Assembly (NCBI GenBank): GCA_039024295.1
Contig: JBCDIQ010000076.1
Span: 1-17,762 of the forward strand
Length of the DNA stretch: 17,762 nucleotides
DNA from: JBCDIQ01 sp039024295
Lineage (GTDB): Bacteria > Bacteroidota > Bacteroidia > J057
Direction of reading: 5' to 3'
Shown piece after piece: positions 1 through 7,379 of the stretch (position 1 is its first letter; each line of letters begins with the position of its first letter). Position numbers and translations under genes: made by a program. The notes under the pieces were generated by a model. The model made no database searches. It worked only from the letters and a program-made list of their open reading frames with translations, and was not told the origin of the DNA.

Positions 1-54
1 GGGTTCAGAAACTAGGAATCTACCTGCTTTGGGTTTGTATGCACTGGTAATCAT
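1..54 (-). CDS. YqgE/AlgH family protein, N-terminal end only
   Basis: A minus-strand reading frame starts with ATG at 54-52 and runs open off the left edge, giving only 18 residues: MITSAYKPKAGRFLVSEP. The KPxxGRFLVSEP pattern matches the usual start of Bacteroidota YqgE/AlgH (DUF179) proteins, where a KPxKGxLLISEPFL-type strand begins the fold. YqgE proteins are small, probably cytoplasmic and of poorly defined function; AlgH was first linked to alginate regulation in Pseudomonas. A promoter-like pair lies at 109-140 on the same strand, and the gene is divergent from the DMT exporter. With so few residues the call rests on pattern memory; the rest of the gene, outside the window, would decide it. 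Confidence 0.5.
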   Translation of the reverse strand, partial: MITSAYKPKAGRFLVSEP

Positions 55-108
55 GATGTTAAGAGCAGTTTTTTGAACTTTTTCTATGTGTGCTTCCCGT
101 TGACCTCA

Positions 109-140
109 AAAAGCTAGGGAATATTTTGTCAAGCCGCAAA
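109..140 (-). promoter_or_regulatory. Candidate Bacteroidota promoter for the leftward gene
   Basis: On the minus strand TTTG (plus 137-140 reads CAAA) is followed after 20 nt by TAGCTTTT (plus 109-116 reads AAAAGCTA). This matches the -33 TTTG / -7 TAnnTTTG pattern of Bacteroidota at all but the last base. Transcription would start near 102, giving a leader of about 48 nt before the ATG at 54. Confidence 0.35.
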
Positions 141-151
141 TGAATAAATAA

Positions 152-182
152 TTGTGTGGTAACATAAAAGGGAGGATGTTTG
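152..182 (+). promoter_or_regulatory. Candidate promoter for the DMT exporter
   Basis: TTG at 152-154 is followed after 20 nt by GATGTTTG at 175-182, one mismatch from TAnnTTTG. The start would lie near 189, leaving a leader of about 44 nt before the ATG at 233. It is divergent from the promoter at 109-140. Confidence 0.3.
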
Positions 183-232
183 CATCAATCCGTTTGTGCC
201 TTATGAAGGAAGTTGTCGATTAATCAACGTAG

Positions 233-1132
233 ATGAAAAATAATTGGTTGAGTTACCTGTTGGTATGTCTGGCAGTTTCTTTTTGGGCAGGCAATTTTTT
301 TTGGACCGTACCCGTCTTACAGCATGTAGCACCTTTGGAGGCAGCTAACCTTCGATATGGAATTGCAGGTGGACTATTGTTGCTGCTTGTGTTGTTTAGC
401 CAACGGATTCCCTGGGATAGAATCAAGGCCAATTGGAAAGGCATTTTAGGGGTAGCCCTAAGTGGCATCATACTATTCAACTACACCTACTTCCGCGGCA
501 TGCAGGATACTTCTCCCATGAATGCCTCCCTCATCGTAGGGCTGAACCCCGTCACTACCCTGATCCTGAGTATTTGGATGCTTCAGGTGAGGCCTACCGT
601 CCGACAAATCATCGGATCAATCATCAGTTTGGTGGGAGTATCAGTCGTAATTGTTCAGGGAAAATGGGAGAATCTTATTCATTTCAACCTTAATCCTGGT
701 GATTTCTGGATTCTGGGCGCAAACGTGTGCTTTGCGATGAACCACGTACTGGTCAAAAAATACCTTTCTTCCCTCTCTCCTTTGATCATCACCCTGACCA
801 CCTCTCTCATAGGTTGGGTATTCTTTGTATTGGTGTCGGGGAGTTCCCTGGTGGCCAAGGAGCCCTCCACTTTTCCAGAATCTTTTTGGATTCCTATGCT
901 GTGTATAGGTGCCTTAGGAACTACATTCGCCTATATTTTTTGGAACCGAGGGATTGTCCAGATCGGGCCGGATAAATCAGCTCTGTTCTTGAACCTGATT
1001 CCGGTACTTGCGGCCTGTTATTCAATTGTATTGGGTAAGCCCTTGACCATGGCTCAGATCATAGGCGGGCTATTGGTAATCATTGGGATATTGGTGGCGC
1101 AGAATCCACGGATTTACCGGCGTGAGAAATAA
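233..1132 (+). CDS. EamA-family DMT transporter
   Basis: This 299-residue inner-membrane protein has the size and internal symmetry of the drug/metabolite transporter (DMT) superfamily: two EamA repeats of about 140 residues, each with five hydrophobic segments, total ten. Repeat 1 starts at the N-terminus (a segment with FWAGNFF) and ends near residue 142. Repeat 2 starts near residue 156 (GDFWILGANVCFAMN) and closes with a GGLLVIIGILVAQ helix. The signature around residues 97-112 (NASLIVGLNPVTTLIL) and its echo at 250-263 (ALFLNLIPVLAACY) are typical EamA motifs. The short basic C-terminus should be cytoplasmic. Members export or import amino acids, nucleosides and other metabolites, so the substrate cannot be read from sequence. 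The start has no clear Shine-Dalgarno site, which is normal in this phylum. It appears monocistronic. Confidence 0.9.
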   Translation: MKNNWLSYLLVCLAVSFWAGNFFWTVPVLQHVAPLEAANLRYGIAGGLLLLLVLFSQRIPWDRIKANWKGILGVALSGIILFNYTYFRGMQDTSPMNASLIVGLNPVTTLILSIWMLQVRPTVRQIIGSIISLVGVSVVIVQGKWENLIHFNLNPGDFWILGANVCFAMNHVLVKKYLSSLSPLIITLTTSLIGWVFFVLVSGSSLVAKEPSTFPESFWIPMLCIGALGTTFAYIFWNRGIVQIGPDKSALFLNLIPVLAACYSIVLGKPLTMAQIIGGLLVIIGILVAQNPRIYRREK

Positions 1133-1340
1133 AGGACTTCCTGTATCCTTGGCGAGGGGGGATAACCCCATTACTACCCATCAAGAACCTAATACCGACT
1201 TGAAGTTCATGTGCCACAAATGAACTGACATCTACAGTAAATCTGGGTGTCGCTTCTCCAATTCTGGTCTTCTGAGTGAACTGATCTCTACAAACACTCC
1301 CCTGCGAGGGGGGATGGCTGGATATATAGCCTGAAAATGG
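1133..1340. repeat. Gene-free stretch with short direct and inverted repeats
   Basis: No ORF here resembles a gene. The 12-mer GCGAGGGGGGAT occurs twice (1152-1163 and 1304-1315). TGAACTGACATCTACA at 1221-1236 recurs at 1277-1292 with two changes. AGTTCAT at 1204-1210 pairs perfectly with ATGAACT at 1220-1226. These may be decayed copies of a dispersed intergenic element or transcript-end structures for the DMT gene; no U-tract follows the hairpin. Confidence 0.4.
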
Positions 1341-1357
1341 ATGCCATCAGGCACTTA

Positions 1358-1418
1358 GCTCCGAAGGAGCGTAATCTCGGTAGATAGATTTCATTCGGAA
1401 GATGAGCCCCAGCGGGGC
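1358..1418. repeat. REP-like paired palindromes
   Basis: Two compact GC palindromes lie 35 nt apart: GCTCC-GAA-GGAGC (1358-1370) and GCCCC-AGC-GGGGC (1406-1418). Paired CTCCGAAGGAG and CCCCAGCGGGG modules are, as I recall, a common dispersed intergenic repeat of Bacteroidota genomes. The function is unknown; the element lies between the 3' ends of two convergent genes. Copy number in the genome would confirm the call. Confidence 0.5.
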
Positions 1419-1516
1419 GAAACCTTTCAAATAATTGGTATAAGTTCTCCTCCCTTCTGCGTAGCAATAGGATTCGAAACCCAACAAGCTTTTTCTCGCG
1501 TAAGCCCCCAAAACAA

Positions 1517-1546
1517 AAGCGCAGCAGATTTTTATCTGCTGCGCTT
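1517..1546 (-). terminator. Rho-independent terminator of the T9SS gene
   Basis: A perfect 13-bp stem (1517-1529 with 1534-1546) closes a TTTT loop. On the minus strand it is followed directly by TTTGTTTT, a U-rich tract in the transcript. It lies 29 nt past the stop codon of the minus-strand gene and is the clearest terminator in the window. Confidence 0.85.
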
Positions 1547-1574
1547 AATTCTACCTGAATAAGGTATCAGAAAC

Positions 1575-4500
1575 TTACTCTACGCGAAGTTTCTTGGTCA
1601 CGGTTTTGCCATCCACGGTGAGGTGAACGAAGTATAAGCCGCTGCTTACCTGGTTCAGGTTGATGCGTTCATTTACTTCTCCGGACACAATGCCCATATC
1701 CTTGCGGAAGACTTGCTGACCCTGTATCGAAACTACTTCAATGTCAAGGCTTGCAGCCTTTCTTAGGGAAAGGGCTACCTGGAAATCTCCTTTGGTAGGG
1801 TTAGGGAAGATATTCAAGCTGCCTGCATTGATCAGGTCTGCTGTGCTAGTAGCAATCACCACAACATCCTGACATAGCGTGTCTGATCGGCAATCAGTCA
1901 CTGCTACCAAGCAAGCCGTGTAAGTCCCACTTGCTGCATAAGTATACACAGAGTCAGCACCCGTGTTTCCGTCACCGTAAAGGTAGAAGACGGAATCTTC
2001 TCCTGATGACTGGTTGCTGAAAACTACCGTAGTTGTGTCTGTGGTGAAAGTGAATGCCGCAACAGGTGGCACACAAGCTATGGTGATATCCTCACAGAAG
2101 GTGTCGTTTTCACACACAGTGCTTACAAACTGACAAACAGTGTAAGTACCTTCTGCTGAATAAGTGTGAGTCGTGTCCGTTCCACTGTTTCCATCGCCAT
2201 AATCATAGGTAATGGTGGTGGCATAGATAGAAGAGGTGGTATCGGAAAAGGTTGCCACCAAGTCATCTGAAGTAGAGGTGAACCCGGCCGTAGGAGGCGT
2301 ACAGGTTACGTTCAGCATCTGAGTAGTGGTGTCATTTCCACATTCGCCAAAGGCAATCAGGGTAACGGTGTACATGCCTGTTGCAGCATAAGTATGGAAG
2401 GTATCCGTGCTGATAGTACCATCCCCAAAGTCAAACAGAACGGAGTCTGCATTGGTGGAGGCATTGACAAAGGTTGCATCAAACTCGTTAGAGGTACCTG
2501 TGAATGCTGCTGTGGTAGCAGGGGTGATGGAATAAGTAGCCATGGTGCGATCGGAGGTACAAGCACTGGTGCTGTAGTGAACCGTACCGTTGAACATACG
2601 CCCGGCATTAGTACCCCCGAAAGAACTGCATAACCCTGTTCCTGTAACGATGCTCAAATCATTGTTTGAAAAGGTGAGGCTCCCATTGGTATAGCTTGCA
2701 TCATACTCAACATATATGGCATAGGTAGAACCTCCTGGAATAAAAAGCGTTCCTGGAGAAACACGTACAGGTACTTCTGCACCAGCATTTGTAAAGGTCG
2801 TGGTGCCAATTAAGGTCCATAAGGAAGCGTTTGTTTCATTTCCTGCAAATGTACCATTAGGAATAGCCCACAAAGAAACCGTGTTACCTGTCGACTGTCT
2901 GGGAGTAATGGTCAGGCTATCTATTTGAATTGCTACATTGGCAGTGATATCAAACATATTTCCTCCTCCACATCCATTTCCACCAGTGAAAATAGTTGAG
3001 AGGCTGTCAACAGTTTCAGAATATCCCACATATACTGTATCTGGGCCAGTTACATTTTGTATGGTATAGGTGCTGCCAGTTGAAATCAGGTTACCACCCA
3101 TCATTGCATCGTAAAAGTTATACCTGTCGCCACCCGATGGGGTAAACGTGACAGAGTCATTTTCACAAACGGTGGTTGGTGCCACTGATACAAGAGGAGG
3201 TAGGGCCCTGGCCCTTTCAAACGTAGCCCTAAGGGTGTCATTAGAAGCGTCTTGGTCGCCAACAAGGGAGGTATAGGCGGTAATGTTATAGGTACCACCA
3301 GCAATAGTATTGATGGTTCCCAGATTTAAAGTGTCAACCTCCCCAAATACAATGGGATCCGTGGAGGTAAAAGACAGCGTCGTGGTAACACCACCTGTTA
3401 TATCTACTGTTACAGGCAATGATTGAATGGTTACGACTCCCAAGTTTTGAACCACCAATATAATGGCAGTATTAGAGTCTCCGCAGCCTCCAGCATCTGT
3501 CAAAAATTCAGTAATAAGGGCGTCGTTGTCATTTGGCGTATATTCATCCGCACCAATATCTACAGTTGTAGCGGGAGGAAGCGGACGGGTATCTCCGTCA
3601 ATATCCATGGTAACCCCAACCGTATTGTCACCAACGTTATTGGCAACTGCTCCCAAGAGATGCAAATCATCTGGTGCAACAAAAATGGGATCCCCTTCAG
3701 CAGAGTTAACATTTAATCCAGGCTCACCCACCTGCCAGGCAGCAAGGTCGGCATACAAGGTTGGGCCATCATCAATCAGGTTGGCACTATTACCCAGGCT
3801 TACATATACGTTGAAGTCAATGTTTTCGTCCTCAGAGGCTTCTGCAGACTCGTAAGCAAAGTCATTATTAGTGGCAAAAACATTGTTTCGAATATCTAAG
3901 CTGTCAAAATCATTGAGATAAAAACCGGGTTCCCCATAACCTGTGTTGTGGAAAATATCTGTAAACTCGACATCGTCAAGGCTAAAAGCACGGTCAGTAA
4001 AGCTTCTTGCCATGTTGTTGATGATGCGGCCCCGGTCAACTGGGGTATCATCAAAATTACCGTCATTAACCGTGATACCAAAGTCTGGTACTACCACATC
4101 ATTGCGCATGATGGTGAAATTTTGAAGATCATTAAGCGTAATCCCATCACCTGCAGTAGATCGTAAATCTCTAACAACATTGCCGATGACCCTCAGTGAG
4201 TCCTGGTCATCAACAAATATTCCCAAGTCATCTGTATTTGAGATAATATTATCGATAATCCAGTTGTTGGAGGCTCGCTGTGCACTTCTCTGTTCAAAAC
4301 TAATCCCACGGTCTCCACCATTAATGATGTTGCCAATTACTTGGGTGAAGCTAGCATTTTCCCCTTCTGTAGAAACAATTACAGGGGAGGCTGTTGCTGC
4401 AACAGCGGCCACATCAACAGTAGCTGTGGGGCTCATGTTAAACACATTATTAGAAATGGTATTGAAGTTGGCAGTATCTGCTAACCGAACCCCCCAGGCG

Positions 4501-5768
4501 TCAACTGTACCCGTATTTTCAATGGTGAAATTGGTAATGGTGGTATAATCTGCCCCTAATAGAGCAAAAACAGCATTCGGAGCCATCCCATTGTGGGTAA
4601 TCGTAACCGAGTCAGGATCAAGTCCATCAAATGTAATAGTATTAGTAGCCGAGACCCCTGAAACCTCGCCGATAACTACTCCACCGGCATATGTACCAGG
4701 GGCAAACTCAAACAAGACGGGCCCAGAAATGCCACACACACTCAAGGCTTCTTCAACCAGTTGTAAATCACGAAAGTCACCGGCAGCACCTCCGACGGTG
4801 TAAGTTCCGTTTAATGGTTGGCAGTAAATTAATGTTGAGGTGTCATTTGAAGTTACTGGGTCCATCACTCCATTAGGCATGGAGGTCCATGCACGGACGA
4901 AATTGAGGTTGGCCTGGAAATTAAACATTCCCAGGTTTACATTTTGTACAGAGCTAAAACTAGGGATCAGGGTTTGGTAGTTGAGGGCCTGTTGAACTGC
5001 CCCATTCACAGACCAGCCCACGAGGACGCTATCAAGGTCGTTCGCACTAAAATTTTCAAGGCTGACTTCAACAGCTTGCATACCTGTTACGAGTGGATTG
5101 GTAGGACTGGTAATAGCTGTTACTCCCGCATTGTTAGGTGGAATGGCCCGGAACGTTACATTATCAATGGCCATATCACTCTCGAAGTCAGGACCTGTAA
5201 TTCCTCGGAAACGAACCTGGATCGTATCTCCTGCATAGGGCAAAAGGTTTACCACCTGTTGTTGCCACTGATTGAGGTCGTCTGTGAAGGAAGGTATAAC
5301 GTCCAATATCCAAGTAGTACCAGTATCAGTACTTACATCTATATGCATGGTTCCCATATCACCTCCCCACATGTGATACCAAAATATCATCTGAGGAGCT
5401 GCTACATTACCAAAGTCTAGCAAGGGTGATATCAGGTGGGCAACCTTGTTGGGAAACCCTGTTCCATTGGTTGAAGCCTCTGTATACAGGTAATTTCCAG
5501 TACTTGTTCCTGGGTTATGATCAGTTGAAGGTCCAGTACTGCCAGAGCCAGTACCCCCAACGTCTACGGTCCAGTCTATGTCGTCGTCAGTTGCATTGAC
5601 CCAGTCGGTGGAACCACTGCTAAGGTTACAAGGAGTACCTGCTCCTGTACCGCAAGTCGAGAAACTTTCGAAATCTTCGTTGTAAGGAAATGTGCTAATT
5701 AGTTGTGCATGAGCACCCATCCAGCAGAACGTCCATAACAACGTCAGAATGGTAATAGGTTTTTTCAT
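1575..5768 (-). CDS. Giant T9SS-exported protein: MAM-like, beta-helix and PKD domains
   Basis: This 1397-residue protein has a Sec signal peptide (about residues 1-21, cut after AHA) and a C-terminal T9SS type A sorting domain (about 1318-1397: NIFPNPTKG, then an SSGLYFVHL strand and a basic KTVTKKLRVE end). It should therefore be exported across the outer membrane and anchored or released. Between these, in order, are: a MAM/concanavalin-like domain (about 28-207, ending DMAIDNVTFR); a CARDB/Ig-like segment (about 212-315); a right-handed parallel beta-helix (about 330-745, with recurrent N..N.. turns such as TISNNVFNM and IINNMARS); another CARDB/Ig-like region; a segment around 930-1080 without a domain I can name; and three PKD repeats (about 1085-1308, each with [FY]GDG and HTY or YTY..GTY motifs). 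The composition is Asp/Thr/Asn-rich. Likely roles are adhesion, matrix or polysaccharide binding; no catalytic residues are evident. It is monocistronic with its own terminator. Confidence 0.9.
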   Translation of the reverse strand: MKKPITILTLLWTFCWMGAHAQLISTFPYNEDFESFSTCGTGAGTPCNLSSGSTDWVNATDDDIDWTVDVGGTGSGSTGPSTDHNPGTSTGNYLYTEASTNGTGFPNKVAHLISPLLDFGNVAAPQMIFWYHMWGGDMGTMHIDVSTDTGTTWILDVIPSFTDDLNQWQQQVVNLLPYAGDTIQVRFRGITGPDFESDMAIDNVTFRAIPPNNAGVTAITSPTNPLVTGMQAVEVSLENFSANDLDSVLVGWSVNGAVQQALNYQTLIPSFSSVQNVNLGMFNFQANLNFVRAWTSMPNGVMDPVTSNDTSTLIYCQPLNGTYTVGGAAGDFRDLQLVEEALSVCGISGPVLFEFAPGTYAGGVVIGEVSGVSATNTITFDGLDPDSVTITHNGMAPNAVFALLGADYTTITNFTIENTGTVDAWGVRLADTANFNTISNNVFNMSPTATVDVAAVAATASPVIVSTEGENASFTQVIGNIINGGDRGISFEQRSAQRASNNWIIDNIISNTDDLGIFVDDQDSLRVIGNVVRDLRSTAGDGITLNDLQNFTIMRNDVVVPDFGITVNDGNFDDTPVDRGRIINNMARSFTDRAFSLDDVEFTDIFHNTGYGEPGFYLNDFDSLDIRNNVFATNNDFAYESAEASEDENIDFNVYVSLGNSANLIDDGPTLYADLAAWQVGEPGLNVNSAEGDPIFVAPDDLHLLGAVANNVGDNTVGVTMDIDGDTRPLPPATTVDIGADEYTPNDNDALITEFLTDAGGCGDSNTAIILVVQNLGVVTIQSLPVTVDITGGVTTTLSFTSTDPIVFGEVDTLNLGTINTIAGGTYNITAYTSLVGDQDASNDTLRATFERARALPPLVSVAPTTVCENDSVTFTPSGGDRYNFYDAMMGGNLISTGSTYTIQNVTGPDTVYVGYSETVDSLSTIFTGGNGCGGGNMFDITANVAIQIDSLTITPRQSTGNTVSLWAIPNGTFAGNETNASLWTLIGTTTFTNAGAEVPVRVSPGTLFIPGGSTYAIYVEYDASYTNGSLTFSNNDLSIVTGTGLCSSFGGTNAGRMFNGTVHYSTSACTSDRTMATYSITPATTAAFTGTSNEFDATFVNASTNADSVLFDFGDGTISTDTFHTYAATGMYTVTLIAFGECGNDTTTQMLNVTCTPPTAGFTSTSDDLVATFSDTTSSIYATTITYDYGDGNSGTDTTHTYSAEGTYTVCQFVSTVCENDTFCEDITIACVPPVAAFTFTTDTTTVVFSNQSSGEDSVFYLYGDGNTGADSVYTYAASGTYTACLVAVTDCRSDTLCQDVVVIATSTADLINAGSLNIFPNPTKGDFQVALSLRKAASLDIEVVSIQGQQVFRKDMGIVSGEVNERINLNQVSSGLYFVHLTVDGKTVTKKLRVE

Positions 5769-5903
5769 AAGTGTACGTTAATTCAATCTTAAATGTATGG
5801 TTTGTCAATAGAACGGACTGAAAGGTAAAAAAGTAGGCATTAATGGTCGCATTAAAATTAAAAAAATTGCGAAAAAATATATTCCATTTATGAAATCACC
5901 TAC

Positions 5904-5947
5904 TTATCCACTTACTTTTCCACATATATCCTATTTACTGTTGATAA
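5904..5947. other. Cluster of three DnaA-box-like 9-mers
   Basis: TTATCCACT (5904-5912), TTTTCCACA (5916-5924) and, inverted, TGTTGATAA (5939-5947) each differ by one base from the DnaA box TTATCCACA. They sit within 44 bp beside an A/T-rich stretch (about 5850-5895). The flanking genes point away on both sides. This could be part of an origin or a DnaA-regulated promoter, or chance in AT-rich DNA. The rest of 5769-6056 holds no gene that I can support. Confidence 0.3.
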
Positions 5948-6056
5948 GTTAGATGTAAGATTATGGACAGCATGGAGATTAACAAAAATAGTCGTATGTT
6001 GAATAAACCTGATTTATTTGGCTAAGCCGAATAATCTAAACGCTGCACAACCGCCT

Positions 6057-6905
6057 ATGAGCAACCCTCCTTTTTCGATCCGGAAAGCCACCGGTGAACA
6101 AGAGGCATTCATAGAGGAAAAACTCCGTGAATCTCTTGCACGTGCCGGGGCTGACGAAACAACCATCGAACAAATCATCCGGGAAGTTGAGGACCACCTC
6201 TTCGAGGGCATTCCCACCAAAAACATCTACCGTACTGCCTTCAACCTGCTAAAGCGACGCTCCCGTGCCTCAGCAGCACGCTATAAGCTCAAACGGGCCA
6301 TCATGGAACTTGGGCCTTCCGGCTATCCTTTTGAGCGGTACATCGGTGAACTCATGAAGTGCATGGGATATGTCGTAGAGGTGGGCGTGGTATTGCCCGG
6401 CCAATGCATTACCCATGAAGTAGATGTGTATGCCGAAAATCCAGATACAGGCCTCCGAATTGCGGTGGAATGTAAATTTGGCAATCGGGCAGATAAAAAA
6501 ATCGATGTACGGGTGCCCCTTTACATCAATTCCCGATTCGAGGACCTAAAATACGTTTGGCTGCAAGATGAAGAACGCGTTGGGAAAGCCCATCAAGGTT
6601 GGATTGTGACCAATACTGCTTTTACGGAGGACGCCAAGAATTATGGAAAATGTGCTGGACTCAGGATGCTCAGTTGGGAGTACCCTGAAAACAACAGCCT
6701 GAAAGATCTCATTGATCGCCATAGCTTGTATCCGGTTACAAGTCTGACCGTCCTGACCAAAGCTGAAAAGAAGCGCATCCTTGACCGTGGCATCGTGCTG
6801 AGTTGCAGCCTGGCCAACAATGAAGCCTTGCTAAGGGATATTCGAGTGCCTAATTCTCGTCTGAAACGTGCCATGGCTGAAATTGACGAATTGTGTGAGG
6901 CATAA
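6057..6905 (+). CDS. ATP-cone domain fused to Mrr-like restriction endonuclease
   Basis: A 282-residue soluble protein. Residues about 5-90 form an ATP-cone (PFSIRKATGEQEAF, a helical middle, then GIPTKNIYRTAFNLLKRRS). This is the nucleotide-sensing domain known from ribonucleotide reductases and NrdR. Residues about 88-180 look like a PD-(D/E)XK nuclease of the Mrr type: helix FERYIGELMKCMGY, then THEVDVYAE (D123) and AVECKFG (E138-C-K140), that is D-x14-E-x-K. A helical C-terminal part of about 90 residues has no domain I recognise. A plausible role is DNA cleavage or processing gated by ATP/dATP, in repair or defence; this is inference. I chose ATG 6057 because the ATP-cone begins just after it; the frame extends 13 codons upstream to TTG 6018. 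The gene precedes the kinase locus with a short gap. Confidence 0.75.
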   Translation: MSNPPFSIRKATGEQEAFIEEKLRESLARAGADETTIEQIIREVEDHLFEGIPTKNIYRTAFNLLKRRSRASAARYKLKRAIMELGPSGYPFERYIGELMKCMGYVVEVGVVLPGQCITHEVDVYAENPDTGLRIAVECKFGNRADKKIDVRVPLYINSRFEDLKYVWLQDEERVGKAHQGWIVTNTAFTEDAKNYGKCAGLRMLSWEYPENNSLKDLIDRHSLYPVTSLTVLTKAEKKRILDRGIVLSCSLANNEALLRDIRVPNSRLKRAMAEIDELCEA

Positions 6906-6923
6906 ATCACCCAGTGGGGTGAT
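6906..6923 (+). terminator. Short hairpin after the nuclease gene
   Basis: ATCACCC (6906-6912) and GGGTGAT (6917-6923) form a perfect 7-bp stem with an AGTG loop, starting right after the stop codon. No U-tract follows, so it may only attenuate or protect the 3' end rather than terminate before kinase 1. Confidence 0.35.
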
Positions 6924-6956
6924 GCATTAAGGCTGGCCTACTTGTTTATTGGAAGT

Positions 6957-7238
6957 GTGAAAAAAGCTGTAATAAATATTCTGAAAGGCGTGCTGATGGG
7001 GCTATTGTTATTTGGATTTCTAGCTGCCCAACCTTCTCCGTTTCAGCAGAAACAAGATTCTCTGACAAAGGTCTGGAAAAATACCAGCATGGATGATACC
7101 TCAAGGATGAATGCCCTGATGTATTATGCCTGGAATATAAGCGGTCGCTACCCGGACAGTACGTTAAAACTAGCTGAGAAGCTAGCCAATAAGGCTGGCG
7201 AAAACCCCGGCTATCGGTATTGGCAGGCCAAAGCTTGA
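6957..7238 (+). CDS. Kinase 1, N-terminal piece before in-frame TGA
   Basis: The 93-residue piece starts at GTG 6957 with a signal peptide (VKKAVINILKGVLMGLLLF, then Ala-rich cleavage region) and continues into a helical segment (DSLTKVWKNTS..D..RMNAL..AW) shared with the paralogue at 9703. Translation stops at TGA 7236-7238. The same frame then continues open through 7239-7379 into the TPR region, with residues matching the paralogue (ELKG against DMKG), so this is the 5' part of one gene, not a separate one. The paralogue has Leu (CTG) where the stop lies. The frame opens further upstream (TTG 6942), but GTG 6957 gives the better signal peptide and matches GTG 9703. If not read through, this is a short exported fragment of no clear use. 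Confidence 0.6.
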   Translation: MKKAVINILKGVLMGLLLFGFLAAQPSPFQQKQDSLTKVWKNTSMDDTSRMNALMYYAWNISGRYPDSTLKLAEKLANKAGENPGYRYWQAKA

Positions 7239-7379
7239 GAATTAAAAGGAACCAGTTACAGACGTAAGCGGAATTTTGACCGATCCCTAAAGCTCTACGA
7301 GGAAGCTTACGCGATATATGAATCGCTCAATGATCAAAACAACCTTACCAATACCTTAAACCTGATTGGTTCTGGATAT

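Noticed and set aside
433..975. Alternative plus-strand ORFs inside the DMT gene (433-693, 727-975)
   Set aside because: They are out-of-frame shadows of a clear ten-helix transporter.
3423..5420. Plus-strand ORFs of 70-158 codons opposite the giant T9SS gene
   Set aside because: They are antisense to a long frame with a signal peptide, domains and a sorting tail. Their peptides show no domains, and they overlap one another in different frames.
7236..7238. TGA as a selenocysteine codon in kinase 1
   Set aside because: The paralogue has Leu at this place, no selenoprotein family is involved, and no strong hairpin directly follows; kinase 2 has TAA, which cannot be Sec.
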